Below, piece by piece: positions 1 to 5,929 of a stretch of 6,951 bases of DNA. The stretch covers positions 1-6,951 of the forward strand of contig JBBQBQ010000190.1 in assembly GCA_038317685.1 (NCBI GenBank), in the 5' to 3' direction. Made by a program: the position numbers and the translations under genes. The notes below the pieces were generated by a model. It was given only the letters and a program-made list of their open reading frames with translations. It made no database searches and had not been told where the DNA came from. The first letter of the stretch is position 1. The number at the start of each line of letters is the position of its first letter. The stretch is from JBBQBQ01 sp038317685. GTDB lineage: Bacteria; Desulfobacterota; Desulfuromonadia; Desulfuromonadales; DDH964.

Positions 1-779
1 TGTCGGACCTCTACGCCATGGGCGCTGCCCCCCTCACTGCCCTTTCCCTGGTCGGCTTTCCGGCCTGCCTCGATCGGGCGATCCTGGTCGAAATCCTGCG
101 CGGCTGCTCGGAGAAGGTTCTGGAGGCCGGTGCGGTCATCGTCGGAGGCCATACCGTCGAGGACGATGAACCGAAGATTGGTTTGGCGGTCACCGGTCTC
201 GTCGACCCGGCCAAACTGGTCACCACCGTCGGTGCCCGACCCGGAGATCTGCTCGTCCTCACCAAGCCCCTCGGCACCGGCCTTCTCACCACCGCCCTCA
301 AAGGGGAAGTCCTTGGTGAGGAGGAACTCGCCGAGGCGATCGCCGGCATGACCACCCTGAACCGCGCCGCCGCCGAAGCGATGCTCGAGGTCGGTATCTC
401 GGCCTGCACCGACATCACCGGTTTCGGCCTCCTCGGTCACGCCCTGGAGCTGGCGGCGGCGAGCGGCGTATTGGTCGAGTTGGACGCGGCCTCGCTCCCC
501 GCCTACCCTGGGGCCCTGGAAATGGCCGAACAGGGGCTGGTCCCTGCCGGCAGCTACAGCAACCGCGACCACTACCTCCCGCAGGTCCTGAATGCCCGCG
601 CCATCGGCCAGGCAACCCTCGACCTCATTGCCGATCCTCAGACCTCGGGTGGTCTGCTGATCGCGCTGGCCGCCGAAAAGGCCGCTTCCCTGCATAACGC
701 CTTGCAACTCCGGGGCGGGCGAGCCTGGACCGTCGGCCGGATTCTGGACGGTCCGGCCGGCCGGCTTCGGGTGATCTGA
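1..779 (+). CDS. selD: Selenide, water dikinase (selenophosphate synthetase), C-terminal part
   Basis: SelD makes selenophosphate from selenide and ATP in the cytoplasm; it is the selenium donor for selenocysteine and selenouridine. The 5' end, with the N-terminal Cys/Sec active site and glycine-rich loop, lies outside the window. Reading frame starts at base 3 with SDLYAMG, the conserved segment of the ATP-binding AIRS-type domain. Further family motifs are GGHTVEDDEPKIGLAVTG (about 161-215), TDITGFGLLGHALE (about 408-450) and DPQTSGGLL close to the C-terminus. The stop is TGA at 777-779. The ATG at 18 is an internal methionine, not a start. SelD implies that the organism uses selenium, but no other selenium gene and no convincing in-frame UGA selenocysteine codon is visible here. 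The gene is probably not co-transcribed with htpX, because a separate promoter and a riboswitch terminator lie between them. Confidence 0.96.
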   Translation, partial: SDLYAMGAAPLTALSLVGFPACLDRAILVEILRGCSEKVLEAGAVIVGGHTVEDDEPKIGLAVTGLVDPAKLVTTVGARPGDLLVLTKPLGTGLLTTALKGEVLGEEELAEAIAGMTTLNRAAAEAMLEVGISACTDITGFGLLGHALELAAASGVLVELDAASLPAYPGALEMAEQGLVPAGSYSNRDHYLPQVLNARAIGQATLDLIADPQTSGGLLIALAAEKAASLHNALQLRGGRAWTVGRILDGPAGRLRVI

Positions 780-826
780 GCGCCCCGGGGCCCCGCGGCC
801 GGACCCGGTCTCCCTGCTGATTTCCG

Positions 827-856
827 TTGACGCCGCTCGCCCCCTTCGCTTAAAAT
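827..856 (+). promoter_or_regulatory. Sigma-70-type promoter for the riboswitch leader
   Basis: The -35 box TTGACG (827-832) is followed after 18 bases by the -10 box TAAAAT (851-856). Each matches its consensus at 5 of 6 positions. Transcription would start near 862-864, just ahead of the P1 helix of the aptamer at 866, so the leader RNA would begin almost exactly with the riboswitch. The call rests on sequence match and position only. Confidence 0.72.
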
Positions 857-865
857 CCTATCCGT

Positions 866-973
866 ATAAAGGGGAGTAGCTGTCGGCACCGCGCCGATCC
901 GTAGCCCGTCAGGACGGTGGCAACACCCGGGCGAGGGGGCAAGACCTCGAGTCTCCGCCAGCAAGACCTTTAT
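866..973 (+). promoter_or_regulatory. yybP-ykoY manganese riboswitch aptamer
   Basis: The hallmark GGGGAGTAGC (871-880) directly follows AAA, and the element closes with GCAAGACCTTTAT (961-973). ATAAAGG (866-872) pairs perfectly with CCTTTAT (967-973), giving a 7-bp P1. The second conserved loop, CAACAC (921-926), lies between them, as expected for the loop that docks on L1 and coordinates metal in this class. Tentative inner helices are TCGGC (883-887) with GCCGA (893-897), GGTGG (916-920) with CCGCC (955-959, one G-U pair), and CGAGG (932-936) with CCTCG (945-949). The class is known to sense Mn2+ and usually controls Mn exporters or TerC/UPF0016-type membrane proteins. Here the next gene is htpX. 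The 3' strand of P1 is also part of the 5' arm of a terminator, so ligand binding should permit read-through (an ON switch). Confidence 0.9.
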
Positions 974-1009
974 CCAGAAGCGCCAGGCGCTGTGGGTAAA
1001 GGTCTTTTT
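963..1009 (+). terminator. Riboswitch-controlled intrinsic terminator in the htpX leader
   Basis: AAGACCTTTATCCA (963-976) pairs with TGGGTAAAGGTCTT (993-1006) as a 14-bp stem with one G-U pair. A short apical stem AGCG/CGCT (979-982 with 988-991) caps it, and a T run (1005-1009) follows. The 5' arm contains bases 967-973, which are also the 3' strand of aptamer P1, so P1 and the terminator cannot form together. Confidence 0.9.
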
Positions 1010-1023
1010 ATTTACCCACGGCG
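988..1023 (+). promoter_or_regulatory. Alternative hairpin competing with the terminator 3' arm
   Basis: Bases 988-1000 (CGCTGTGGGTAAA) pair with 1011-1023 (TTTACCCACGGCG) over 13 bp with a single U-G pair, leaving the U tract in a 10-base loop. The hairpin uses most of the terminator's 3' arm, so it is incompatible with the terminator but compatible with aptamer P1. It may lock the read-through RNA or shape the leader ahead of the htpX ribosome-binding site at 1044-1049. The pairing is read directly from the sequence; the role is inferred. Confidence 0.6.
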
Positions 1024-1059
1024 ATCGGAAAAACCCATTCTCCGGAGGTAACCACGACC

Positions 1060-1923
1060 ATGAACACGCTGAAAACCACCCTGCTCCTGACCTGCCTCAC
1101 CCTGCTGCTGGTCGCCATGGGAAGCGCCATTGGCGGCGCCTCCGGGGCCGTGGTCGCCTTTCTGGTGGCCGGAGCCATGAACTTCTTTTCCTACTGGTTC
1201 TCGGACAAGATCGTACTGCGGATGTACCGAGCCAGGGAAGTGACCGAGAACGAGCGTCCCGAGTTGGTGAGCATGGTCGGGCGACTGGCGACCCAGGCCG
1301 GGATGCCGATGCCCAAGGTTTTTTTGATCCCGTCCGAAAGCCCCAACGCCTTCGCCACCGGCCGCAATCCCCAGCACGCCGCGGTGGCCGCCACCGAGGG
1401 GATTTTGCGCCTCCTCTCCCCCGTCGAACTGGAAGGAGTCATGGCCCACGAACTGGCCCACGTCCAGAATCGTGACACCCTGATTTCGACGGTGGTGGCA
1501 ACCATGGCCGGCGCCATTTCGATGCTCGGCACCATGCTGCAGTGGGCGGCCATCTTCGGCGGCGGACGACGCGACGACGAGGAAGGGGCCGGCGGCCTCC
1601 TCGGCGGGTTGGCGATGGCGATCGTCGCCCCCCTGGCGGCCATGCTGATCCAGTTGGCGGTCTCCCGTTCCCGGGAATACCTGGCGGACGCCACCGGTGC
1701 CGGACTTTGTCACAACCCTCTGGCCCTGGCCGGTGCCCTGCGAAAACTTCAGGCCGGCGTAAAGGCCCTGCCGATGAACGAGGCGCGGCCCGCGACGGCT
1801 CATCTCTTTATCGCCAACCCATTGCGGGGCGGCGGTCTGTTATCGCTCTTTTCCACCCATCCGCCGATGGAAGAACGCATTGCCCGGCTTGAGGCTCTGG
1901 CCGGGCACCGGTCAGCCGCCTGA
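1060..1923 (+). CDS. htpX: HtpX family membrane zinc metalloprotease (M48B)
   Basis: HtpX is an inner-membrane protease that degrades damaged or misfolded membrane proteins, working alongside FtsH. The 287-aa length is normal for the family. Two N-terminal membrane segments (about 5-24 and 27-47) are followed by the catalytic domain with zinc motif HELAH (130-134), two further hydrophobic stretches (about 143-166 and 178-202), and the third zinc ligand, Glu206, in SREYLAD. The C-terminal STHPPMEERI (265-274) is the usual family signature. A loop at 168-178 (GGGRRDDEEGA) is polar and acidic. The start is ATG with GGAGGT ten bases upstream (1044-1049). The gene sits directly behind a yybP-ykoY riboswitch and terminator, so its expression should depend on the ligand, presumably Mn2+. 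tatC follows 39 bases downstream and is probably co-transcribed. Confidence 0.96.
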   Translation: MNTLKTTLLLTCLTLLLVAMGSAIGGASGAVVAFLVAGAMNFFSYWFSDKIVLRMYRAREVTENERPELVSMVGRLATQAGMPMPKVFLIPSESPNAFATGRNPQHAAVAATEGILRLLSPVELEGVMAHELAHVQNRDTLISTVVATMAGAISMLGTMLQWAAIFGGGRRDDEEGAGGLLGGLAMAIVAPLAAMLIQLAVSRSREYLADATGAGLCHNPLALAGALRKLQAGVKALPMNEARPATAHLFIANPLRGGGLLSLFSTHPPMEERIARLEALAGHRSAA

Positions 1924-1962
1924 TCCCGGCCCGGTCAGCGTGTCAAACCAAGGAGTAGACCC

Positions 1963-2736
1963 ATGGCTGAGGCAACGATTCCCCTGATGACCCGGCTGGA
2001 TGATTTGCGACGCCGGCTGATCATCGCCGGCGCTGCCTGGCTGATCGCCTTCTGTGCCTGTTACAGTGCCGCCGAGCAAATTTTCCGCTGGGTCGCCGGT
2101 CCGGTCCGGACGGCGCTGCCACAGGGGGTGAAACTGATTTTCCTGACCGCCACCGAACCCTTCTTCACCTATCTCAAGGTATCCGCCGTCGCCGCCCTGA
2201 TCGTTGCCCTGCCGGTGATCCTCTGGCAGCTTTGGTGCCTGTCTACCCCAGCCCTTTATTCCCGGAACAAAATCTTTGCCCTGAGTTTCGTCTGCCTTGC
2301 CTATGTCTGCTTCCTGGCCGGCGCCTACCTCGGCTTCTCCTATGTTTTTCCCCTCATTTTCAACGTCCTGGTCGATATGGGGATGAGCACTGGAGGCATC
2401 GACGCCATGCTCTCCATGGATGCCTACCTGGGGCTGGCCCTGACCATGCTGATCGCCTTTGGCGCGGTCTTCGAATTGCCGCTGGTCATCACCCTCCTCG
2501 CCAGGGTCGGTCTGGTCGACCACCTCTGGCTGCGTCGCAATCGCAAATACATGGTCATTGTCGCCTTCGTCTTCGGCGGCGTCATCACCCCCGGTCCGGA
2601 CGTCATCTCTCAAAGTTCCATCGCGATCCCCTTTGTCATACTTTATGAGGTCGGCATCGTCGGAGCACGCCTCTTCGGACGCAAACGACAGGCGGAGGCT
2701 CCGGAGAATGAAAATGCCGAAAGCGGTGCCGCCTGA
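1963..2736 (+). CDS. tatC: TatC-family twin-arginine translocase subunit, divergent
   Basis: TatC is the six-helix membrane receptor of the Tat pathway, which exports folded, often cofactor-bearing proteins. The 257 aa match the family length. Recognisable blocks are TRLDDLRRRL (10-19, usually HLxELRxR), EPFFTYLK (65-72), PVILWQLW..TPALY (84-99), FGAVFELPL (166-174) and ITPGPDVISQ (208-217). The acidic residues equivalent to E. coli E170 and D211 are kept (E171, D213). By hand alignment, E. coli E15 is D14, H12 is R11, F94 is L93, and the critical E103 is N102 (AAC at 2266-2268). These positions form the twin-arginine signal-peptide binding region. No tatA or tatB is visible nearby. The start is ATG with AGGAG at 1951-1955. 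It is probably in one operon with htpX behind the Mn-type riboswitch. Either this is a specialised second TatC, or it binds its substrate differently. Confidence 0.9.
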   Translation: MAEATIPLMTRLDDLRRRLIIAGAAWLIAFCACYSAAEQIFRWVAGPVRTALPQGVKLIFLTATEPFFTYLKVSAVAALIVALPVILWQLWCLSTPALYSRNKIFALSFVCLAYVCFLAGAYLGFSYVFPLIFNVLVDMGMSTGGIDAMLSMDAYLGLALTMLIAFGAVFELPLVITLLARVGLVDHLWLRRNRKYMVIVAFVFGGVITPGPDVISQSSIAIPFVILYEVGIVGARLFGRKRQAEAPENENAESGAA

Positions 2737-2804
2737 AATTCTCCGACCGCCGGTTCAACCTCCTTGGCGTAAATATTGGCCCGTCAGGTTCCGCTTGTCG
2801 TCAC

Positions 2805-2833
2805 TTGACGAAGCTGGCGAGGACGTGTATGAA
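2805..2833 (+). promoter_or_regulatory. Putative promoter for the small secreted protein gene
   Basis: TTGACG (2805-2810), a 17-base spacer and TATGAA (2828-2833, 4 of 6 matches) form a plausible sigma-70 promoter in the 158-base gap after tatC. It would start transcription near 2840, leaving a leader of about 55 bases. No clear terminator separates it from tatC, so some read-through is possible. Confidence 0.45.
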
Positions 2834-2894
2834 ATGGACATTTAGTAAACACATGGCGAATGAGCCCATGCCCCCTGAAAGGAGACCCAAGGTG

Positions 2895-3344
2895 ATGAAC
2901 AAGGTATTCGGTATCGGTTTGGCGGTAATCATGGCGGGAATGTTCGGTGCGACCCCCTCCCTGGCAGAGGACAAAATGCTGGAGTTCCCCGTCAAAGAGG
3001 CCTTGGCAAGCACCATCGCCAAGGATAAATTGACCAAGGAGATTCCGATCTACATGAAGGGCCAGGGACATCCGGGAGTCAGCAAAACCTACGGTGAATT
3101 CAAATCGAACAAACGCAGCAACGGCGTCGGCAAATCCGACCAGGAAGCCTGTGACATCGCCTTCATCTCCGCCTTGATGGCGTTCCAGGACCGCGCCAAT
3201 CGCGAGGGGGGAAATGGGGTCATCGATATTTACTCGATCACCAAAAACCAAAAACACGAGAGCGCTGAAACCTATTCCTGCCTGGCCGGGCGGATGATGG
3301 TCAACGTGGCGCTGAGCGGCAAGGTCGTCACCATGGGTAAATGA
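2895..3344 (+). CDS. Small exported protein, 'excinuclease ATPase subunit'-labelled family, function unknown
   Basis: The 149-aa product starts with a signal peptide (MNKVFGIGLAVIMAGMFG, probable cleavage after SLA at about residue 24), so it should be periplasmic or secreted. The mature part contains a GEFKSNKRSNGVGKSDQEAC block (67-86), a helix ISALMAFQDRANREGG (91-106), the strand-like GNGVIDIYS (106-114), and Cys86 and Cys129, which could form a disulfide. From memory this matches a small proteobacterial family often mislabelled 'excinuclease ATPase subunit'; it has no ATPase or UvrA motif, so that name should not be used. The GGNxVIDI turn loosely recalls RcsF/YbjQ-type folds, which is only a suggestion. 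ATG at 2895 is chosen because AAAGGAG lies at 2878-2884 and the signal peptide starts there. GTG at 2892 is an alternative; the longer frame from TTG 2805 overlaps the promoter. A strong terminator ends the unit. Confidence 0.85.
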   Translation: MNKVFGIGLAVIMAGMFGATPSLAEDKMLEFPVKEALASTIAKDKLTKEIPIYMKGQGHPGVSKTYGEFKSNKRSNGVGKSDQEACDIAFISALMAFQDRANREGGNGVIDIYSITKNQKHESAETYSCLAGRMMVNVALSGKVVTMGK

Positions 3345-3405
3345 TCTTTGGTAAGACGGGAGTGGTCCCAGGATTCATGACGTTGTGACCTTTCTCTGGT
3401 AAAAC

Positions 3406-3444
3406 GCCCCATCGTCCTTGCGGCAAGGACGATGGGGCATTTTT
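3406..3444 (+). terminator. Strong intrinsic terminator
   Basis: GCCCCATCGTCCTTG (3406-3420) and CAAGGACGATGGGGC (3424-3438) form a perfect 15-bp stem with loop CGG, followed by TTTTT (3440-3444). A run of A lies on the 5' side (3401-3404), so it could act to some degree in both directions. It ends transcription of the small secreted protein gene. Confidence 0.93.
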
Positions 3445-3502
3445 GTTTCCAGGATTCACAGGATGAACCGATGGATTATTTGTGATATTTCGGTGGTTTT
3501 GA

Positions 3503-3532
3503 TTGACCGAACCTGGTGCAATCGTCTATTTT
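3503..3532 (+). promoter_or_regulatory. Putative promoter for the DJ-1/PfpI gene
   Basis: TTGACC (3503-3508, 5 of 6 matches) and TATTTT (3527-3532, 4 of 6) are separated by 18 bases, in a locally AT-rich stretch just upstream of the gene and downstream of a terminator. The -10 match is weak, so the call is tentative. Confidence 0.4.
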
Positions 3533-3564
3533 AAGACAATACTAATTACGGAAGGAGATGGACT

Positions 3565-4155
3565 ATGCGGTTGGCCTTCGTCATTTTCGACCGAATGACC
3601 GCCCTTGATTTCATCGGTCTGTACGATCCTCTAACCCGGCTCAAATCGATGGGATTTGTCCCTGACTTGACGTGGGATGTGGTTGCCGTCAAGGGTGGGG
3701 TGCGTGATGACAAAGGCCTTTTCTTCACTCCGACCGTGGCCGGTGAGCCTCTCGATGGATATGATGCCCTGCTGGTTCCAGGCGGGTTCGGCACCCGGAC
3801 CCTGATGTATGACCACGAATTTCTCGGTTGGCTGCGCTCCGCCGGACCAATCCCCCTCAAAGCTTCGGTCTGCACCGGGGCGCTCCTTCTAGGCGCAGCC
3901 GGCTTTCTTACCGACTTCCGGGCCACGACTCACCCCGCCGCCGTTCTCAGCCTGCAACCCTTCTGCCGGCTGGTCGAGGACCAGCGAATTATCGATGAAG
4001 GGCCGGTGATCACGGCCCGCGGGGTGACCGCGGCTATCGACCTCGGACTCTACCTGGTGGAAAAATTCGCCGGAATCGTGGCACGTGAACGAATCGCCAA
4101 ACAGATGGACTACCCCTCCGATACCTATGCCCTGCATCTGGCGTCTTCCGGTTGA
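3565..4155 (+). CDS. DJ-1/PfpI superfamily protein, isonitrile hydratase-like
   Basis: This is a 196-aa single-domain protein of the class I glutamine amidotransferase-like/DJ-1/PfpI fold. The nucleophile elbow is ASVCTGALLLGAAGFL, with Cys103 as the likely nucleophile followed by Thr104, and ATTHP (120-124) follows as in isonitrile hydratases and AraC-type DJ-1 regulators. Asp15 in LDFIG is in the place of the catalytic Asp of Pseudomonas isonitrile hydratase (Asp17/Cys101/Thr102 there). This triad supports hydration of an isonitrile to an N-substituted formamide, but the superfamily also includes glyoxalases, chaperones and proteases, so the substrate is unproven. There is no signal peptide and no C-terminal DNA-binding domain, so it is probably a cytoplasmic enzyme. 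The start is ATG with GGAAGGAG at about 3550-3557. It appears to be a single-gene unit, convergent with the minus-strand operon. Confidence 0.88.
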   Translation: MRLAFVIFDRMTALDFIGLYDPLTRLKSMGFVPDLTWDVVAVKGGVRDDKGLFFTPTVAGEPLDGYDALLVPGGFGTRTLMYDHEFLGWLRSAGPIPLKASVCTGALLLGAAGFLTDFRATTHPAAVLSLQPFCRLVEDQRIIDEGPVITARGVTAAIDLGLYLVEKFAGIVARERIAKQMDYPSDTYALHLASSG

Positions 4156-4217
4156 ATCCGAAGCGGCTCCGGTCTCCAGGCCACGCCTTTCCTTTGAGCC
4201 TGAATCGGCGGCCAGAC

Positions 4218-4622
4218 TTAGAGATCCCCCGTCAGTTCCTGAAGACGGAAGACCTTGGGGTTGAGTTCCCTGACAATGGCGACGATCTCCCCCAGGCCCA
4301 CCACATCGACCCCGACTTCCTCGTCCCGTCCCTGAAACCAGGCAAAACCTTTGGGCAGAGGTGAGAACCTTCCATCGCGCAGGAAGGTTACGTCAACGAC
4401 ATCGTTGACGCGCCCCTCGGCTTCCCAGGAATCCCGGTAGTTGAACTGGCGGGCTATGATGTGCAGCCCCAGACCACTGGGCCAGAGGGCTTTGACCTCA
4501 AAGGAAAATTCCCTGGGCGCACCATAGTTTTCCGAGCGGCCGGCGCGCCCCATGACCCTGGCCCCAGCCGCTTCCAGCAAGGCCCTGACTGAATCGACGG
4601 TCATCGGTTGCGGATTATCCAT
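4218..4622 (-). CDS. Conserved-looking small protein of unknown function, last gene of the MoxR/VWA cluster
   Basis: I do not recognise this protein. From ATG 4622 it has 134 aa and no signal peptide or membrane segment. The N-terminal part (DSVRALLEAAGARVMGRAG) looks like a helix typical of small soluble domains. The rest looks beta-rich with several aromatic residues (FSFEVKALWPSGLGLHIIARQFNYRDSWEAEG, then VVDVTFLRDGRF), ending in a predicted helix (LGEIVAIVRELNP). It follows the VWA gene on the same strand after 60 bases, so co-transcription is likely and a role with the AAA+/VWA pair is possible. The frame can extend to TTG at 4655 (145 aa), only 27 bases from the VWA stop. ATG 4622 is preferred as a codon but has only a close, imperfect AGGA upstream, so the start is uncertain. 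Confidence 0.72.
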   Translation of the reverse strand: MDNPQPMTVDSVRALLEAAGARVMGRAGRSENYGAPREFSFEVKALWPSGLGLHIIARQFNYRDSWEAEGRVNDVVDVTFLRDGRFSPLPKGFAWFQGRDEEVGVDVVGLGEIVAIVRELNPKVFRLQELTGDL

Positions 4623-4682
4623 GATCCTGCCCTGTCTCTTTCGAATCGCCCTCAATCGCGCCTTGCCCTCGCCCCGCCCGGC

Positions 4683-5918
4683 TCAGGCCTCCAGCCGAAG
4701 TTCCAGCCCCCACTCGACCGGTTTCCGGCCTTCCCTGGTCAAGACCCAGAGGGTCGGCAGCTCCATCGCTTCGGGCGCCGGTCCGAAACCGTCCGTCAGG
4801 TAGATGACCGCGGCCGGCGGAGGCCGCATGGTCTTGGCAAAGGCGAAGACCGGTCGCAAGTCGGTGAACCCGCCCCCCTGGTAAACTTCCGTTGCGATTG
4901 TGGTACGACTGAAACTCTCGATCTTCTGGATGCGACTGCCGGCATAAAGGACAGTCAGCAGGCTGTCCCTGGCGTGGGCGAGGTACACCAGTTCACGGGC
5001 AAAAGCCTCGCGCAGGGCGCGCTGGTCGGTGGAATCGGAGACATCGATACCGACCAGCAGGTTGAGCTTCCGCCGTTTGCGAATCCCGGGGACCGTTTGC
5101 CCGAACCGGCGGTGCTGGCGTTGCCAGGTACTTTGACGGCCGACCCGACCCGCGGTGGCGACGAACTGCCGCAGCACCTGTCGCCAGGGGATCGGCGGAG
5201 TCGTCAGCCACTCCTCCACCAGCGGCAACAAATCTCCGGAGACTTCACCGCGACTCTCCCGCCAGGCCTGGCGCACCATGCCGCGGACCACCTCTTCCGC
5301 CAAACCGGCCGGGGTACCATTGCTTTCTGCCCAGATACTGTGGTCATCGACGGTGCGTGCTGTCTCCGGGCTGCCGGTGGGAGCCTCGGTCTCCGTAACG
5401 GCCTCCTCTTGGCGATACTCGCCACTGTCACGGACGGCATTGCCCAACCCCTCCCCGTCCAGGTTGCCGGTATCGAATGGCCGTATTATTTCCCGGTAGT
5501 AGTCCTCGGCAGCGAGACCGGAAGGCAGTTGGAAGCGTTCCGGACGGGCCGCCTGGGGCGGTAGCCCATCAATGGTCGGATTGATCGCCAGATCGCAGGC
5601 GATGTCCCAACTCTGGCTGTGACGCCCCTTGCGGCGGACCGGATGGAGATGGAGAACATGCTTCAGGACATGTTCGAGGAGGGCCTGTTGTTCGCCTGGA
5701 GTGAAGGTTGAGAACGTTTGCAGATTCACCCGAAGGGTCGGCGTTCCGCCAAACAGTGTAACCCCGAGAGGGGCCGGGAAAGATCCCGCCTCGCGCCGGA
5801 AGTGGAGCAGGAAGTGCCCAAAAAAGGGCCGCACCTTGAGAAGGCGGACCACCGCGTTCTCCAATGCCCGCCCCGCCTGTCCGTCACTCGGGAGGAGCGA
5901 TGCCTCCTTGATTCCCAC
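4683..5918 (-). CDS. DUF2201 / VWA-like protein, partner of a MoxR-type ATPase
   Basis: The 411-aa protein has two parts. The N-terminal part (about 15-160) resembles the putative metallopeptidase domain of the DUF2201 family. Its motif region is LEHVLKHVLHLHPVRR (81-96), then SWDIACDLAINPTI (103-116). The three histidines (83, 87, 92) fit the HExxH-x4-H pattern, but the catalytic Glu is Val84, so peptidase activity is unlikely. A charged, low-complexity linker follows (about 150-205). The C-terminal part (about 284-411) is a von Willebrand A-like domain with a MIDAS: DVSDS (292-296), T352/D353 in GGGFTD, and D376 in YLTDG. Such proteins pair with MoxR AAA+ ATPases, thought to act as metal-insertion or remodelling chaperones (RavA-ViaA is the studied analogue). 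The start is GTG at 5918 with GGGAGG upstream, 11 bases after the ATPase stop, so the two are translationally close. Confidence 0.88.
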   Translation of the reverse strand: MGIKEASLLPSDGQAGRALENAVVRLLKVRPFFGHFLLHFRREAGSFPAPLGVTLFGGTPTLRVNLQTFSTFTPGEQQALLEHVLKHVLHLHPVRRKGRHSQSWDIACDLAINPTIDGLPPQAARPERFQLPSGLAAEDYYREIIRPFDTGNLDGEGLGNAVRDSGEYRQEEAVTETEAPTGSPETARTVDDHSIWAESNGTPAGLAEEVVRGMVRQAWRESRGEVSGDLLPLVEEWLTTPPIPWRQVLRQFVATAGRVGRQSTWQRQHRRFGQTVPGIRKRRKLNLLVGIDVSDSTDQRALREAFARELVYLAHARDSLLTVLYAGSRIQKIESFSRTTIATEVYQGGGFTDLRPVFAFAKTMRPPPAAVIYLTDGFGPAPEAMELPTLWVLTREGRKPVEWGLELRLEA

Positions 5919-5929
5919 GGCTCCTCCCT

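Noticed and set aside
751..804. Possible terminator for selD: inverted repeat GTCCGGCC (751-758) and GGCCGGAC (797-804)
   Set aside because: The arms are 38 bases apart, the first lies inside the gene, and no T run follows. The region is simply GC-rich.
1012..1803. 263-codon open frame on the minus strand across htpX
   Set aside because: It is antisense to a well-supported htpX. Its product is rich in Gly, His, Gln and Arg with no domain, as expected for the shadow of a GC-rich gene.
2805..2894. 30-residue N-terminal extension of the small secreted protein from TTG 2805
   Set aside because: The TTG coincides with a promoter -35 box, there is no ribosome-binding site, and the signal peptide and AAAGGAG favour the start at 2895.
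3368..3458. Direct repeat CCAGGATTCA at 3368-3377 and 3449-3458 flanking the terminator hairpin
   Set aside because: Ten bases, two copies, no inverted ends or coding content between them; it may be chance and does not support a mobile element.
4156..4217. Convergent gap between the DJ-1 gene and the minus-strand operon, checked for a shared terminator
   Set aside because: No stem with an adjoining T or A run was found in these 62 bases.
4608..5564. 318-codon open frame on the plus strand across the VWA gene
   Set aside because: It overlaps the MIDAS-containing VWA gene and the start of the small gene in antisense. Composition is Pro/Arg/Gly-rich with no recognisable motif.
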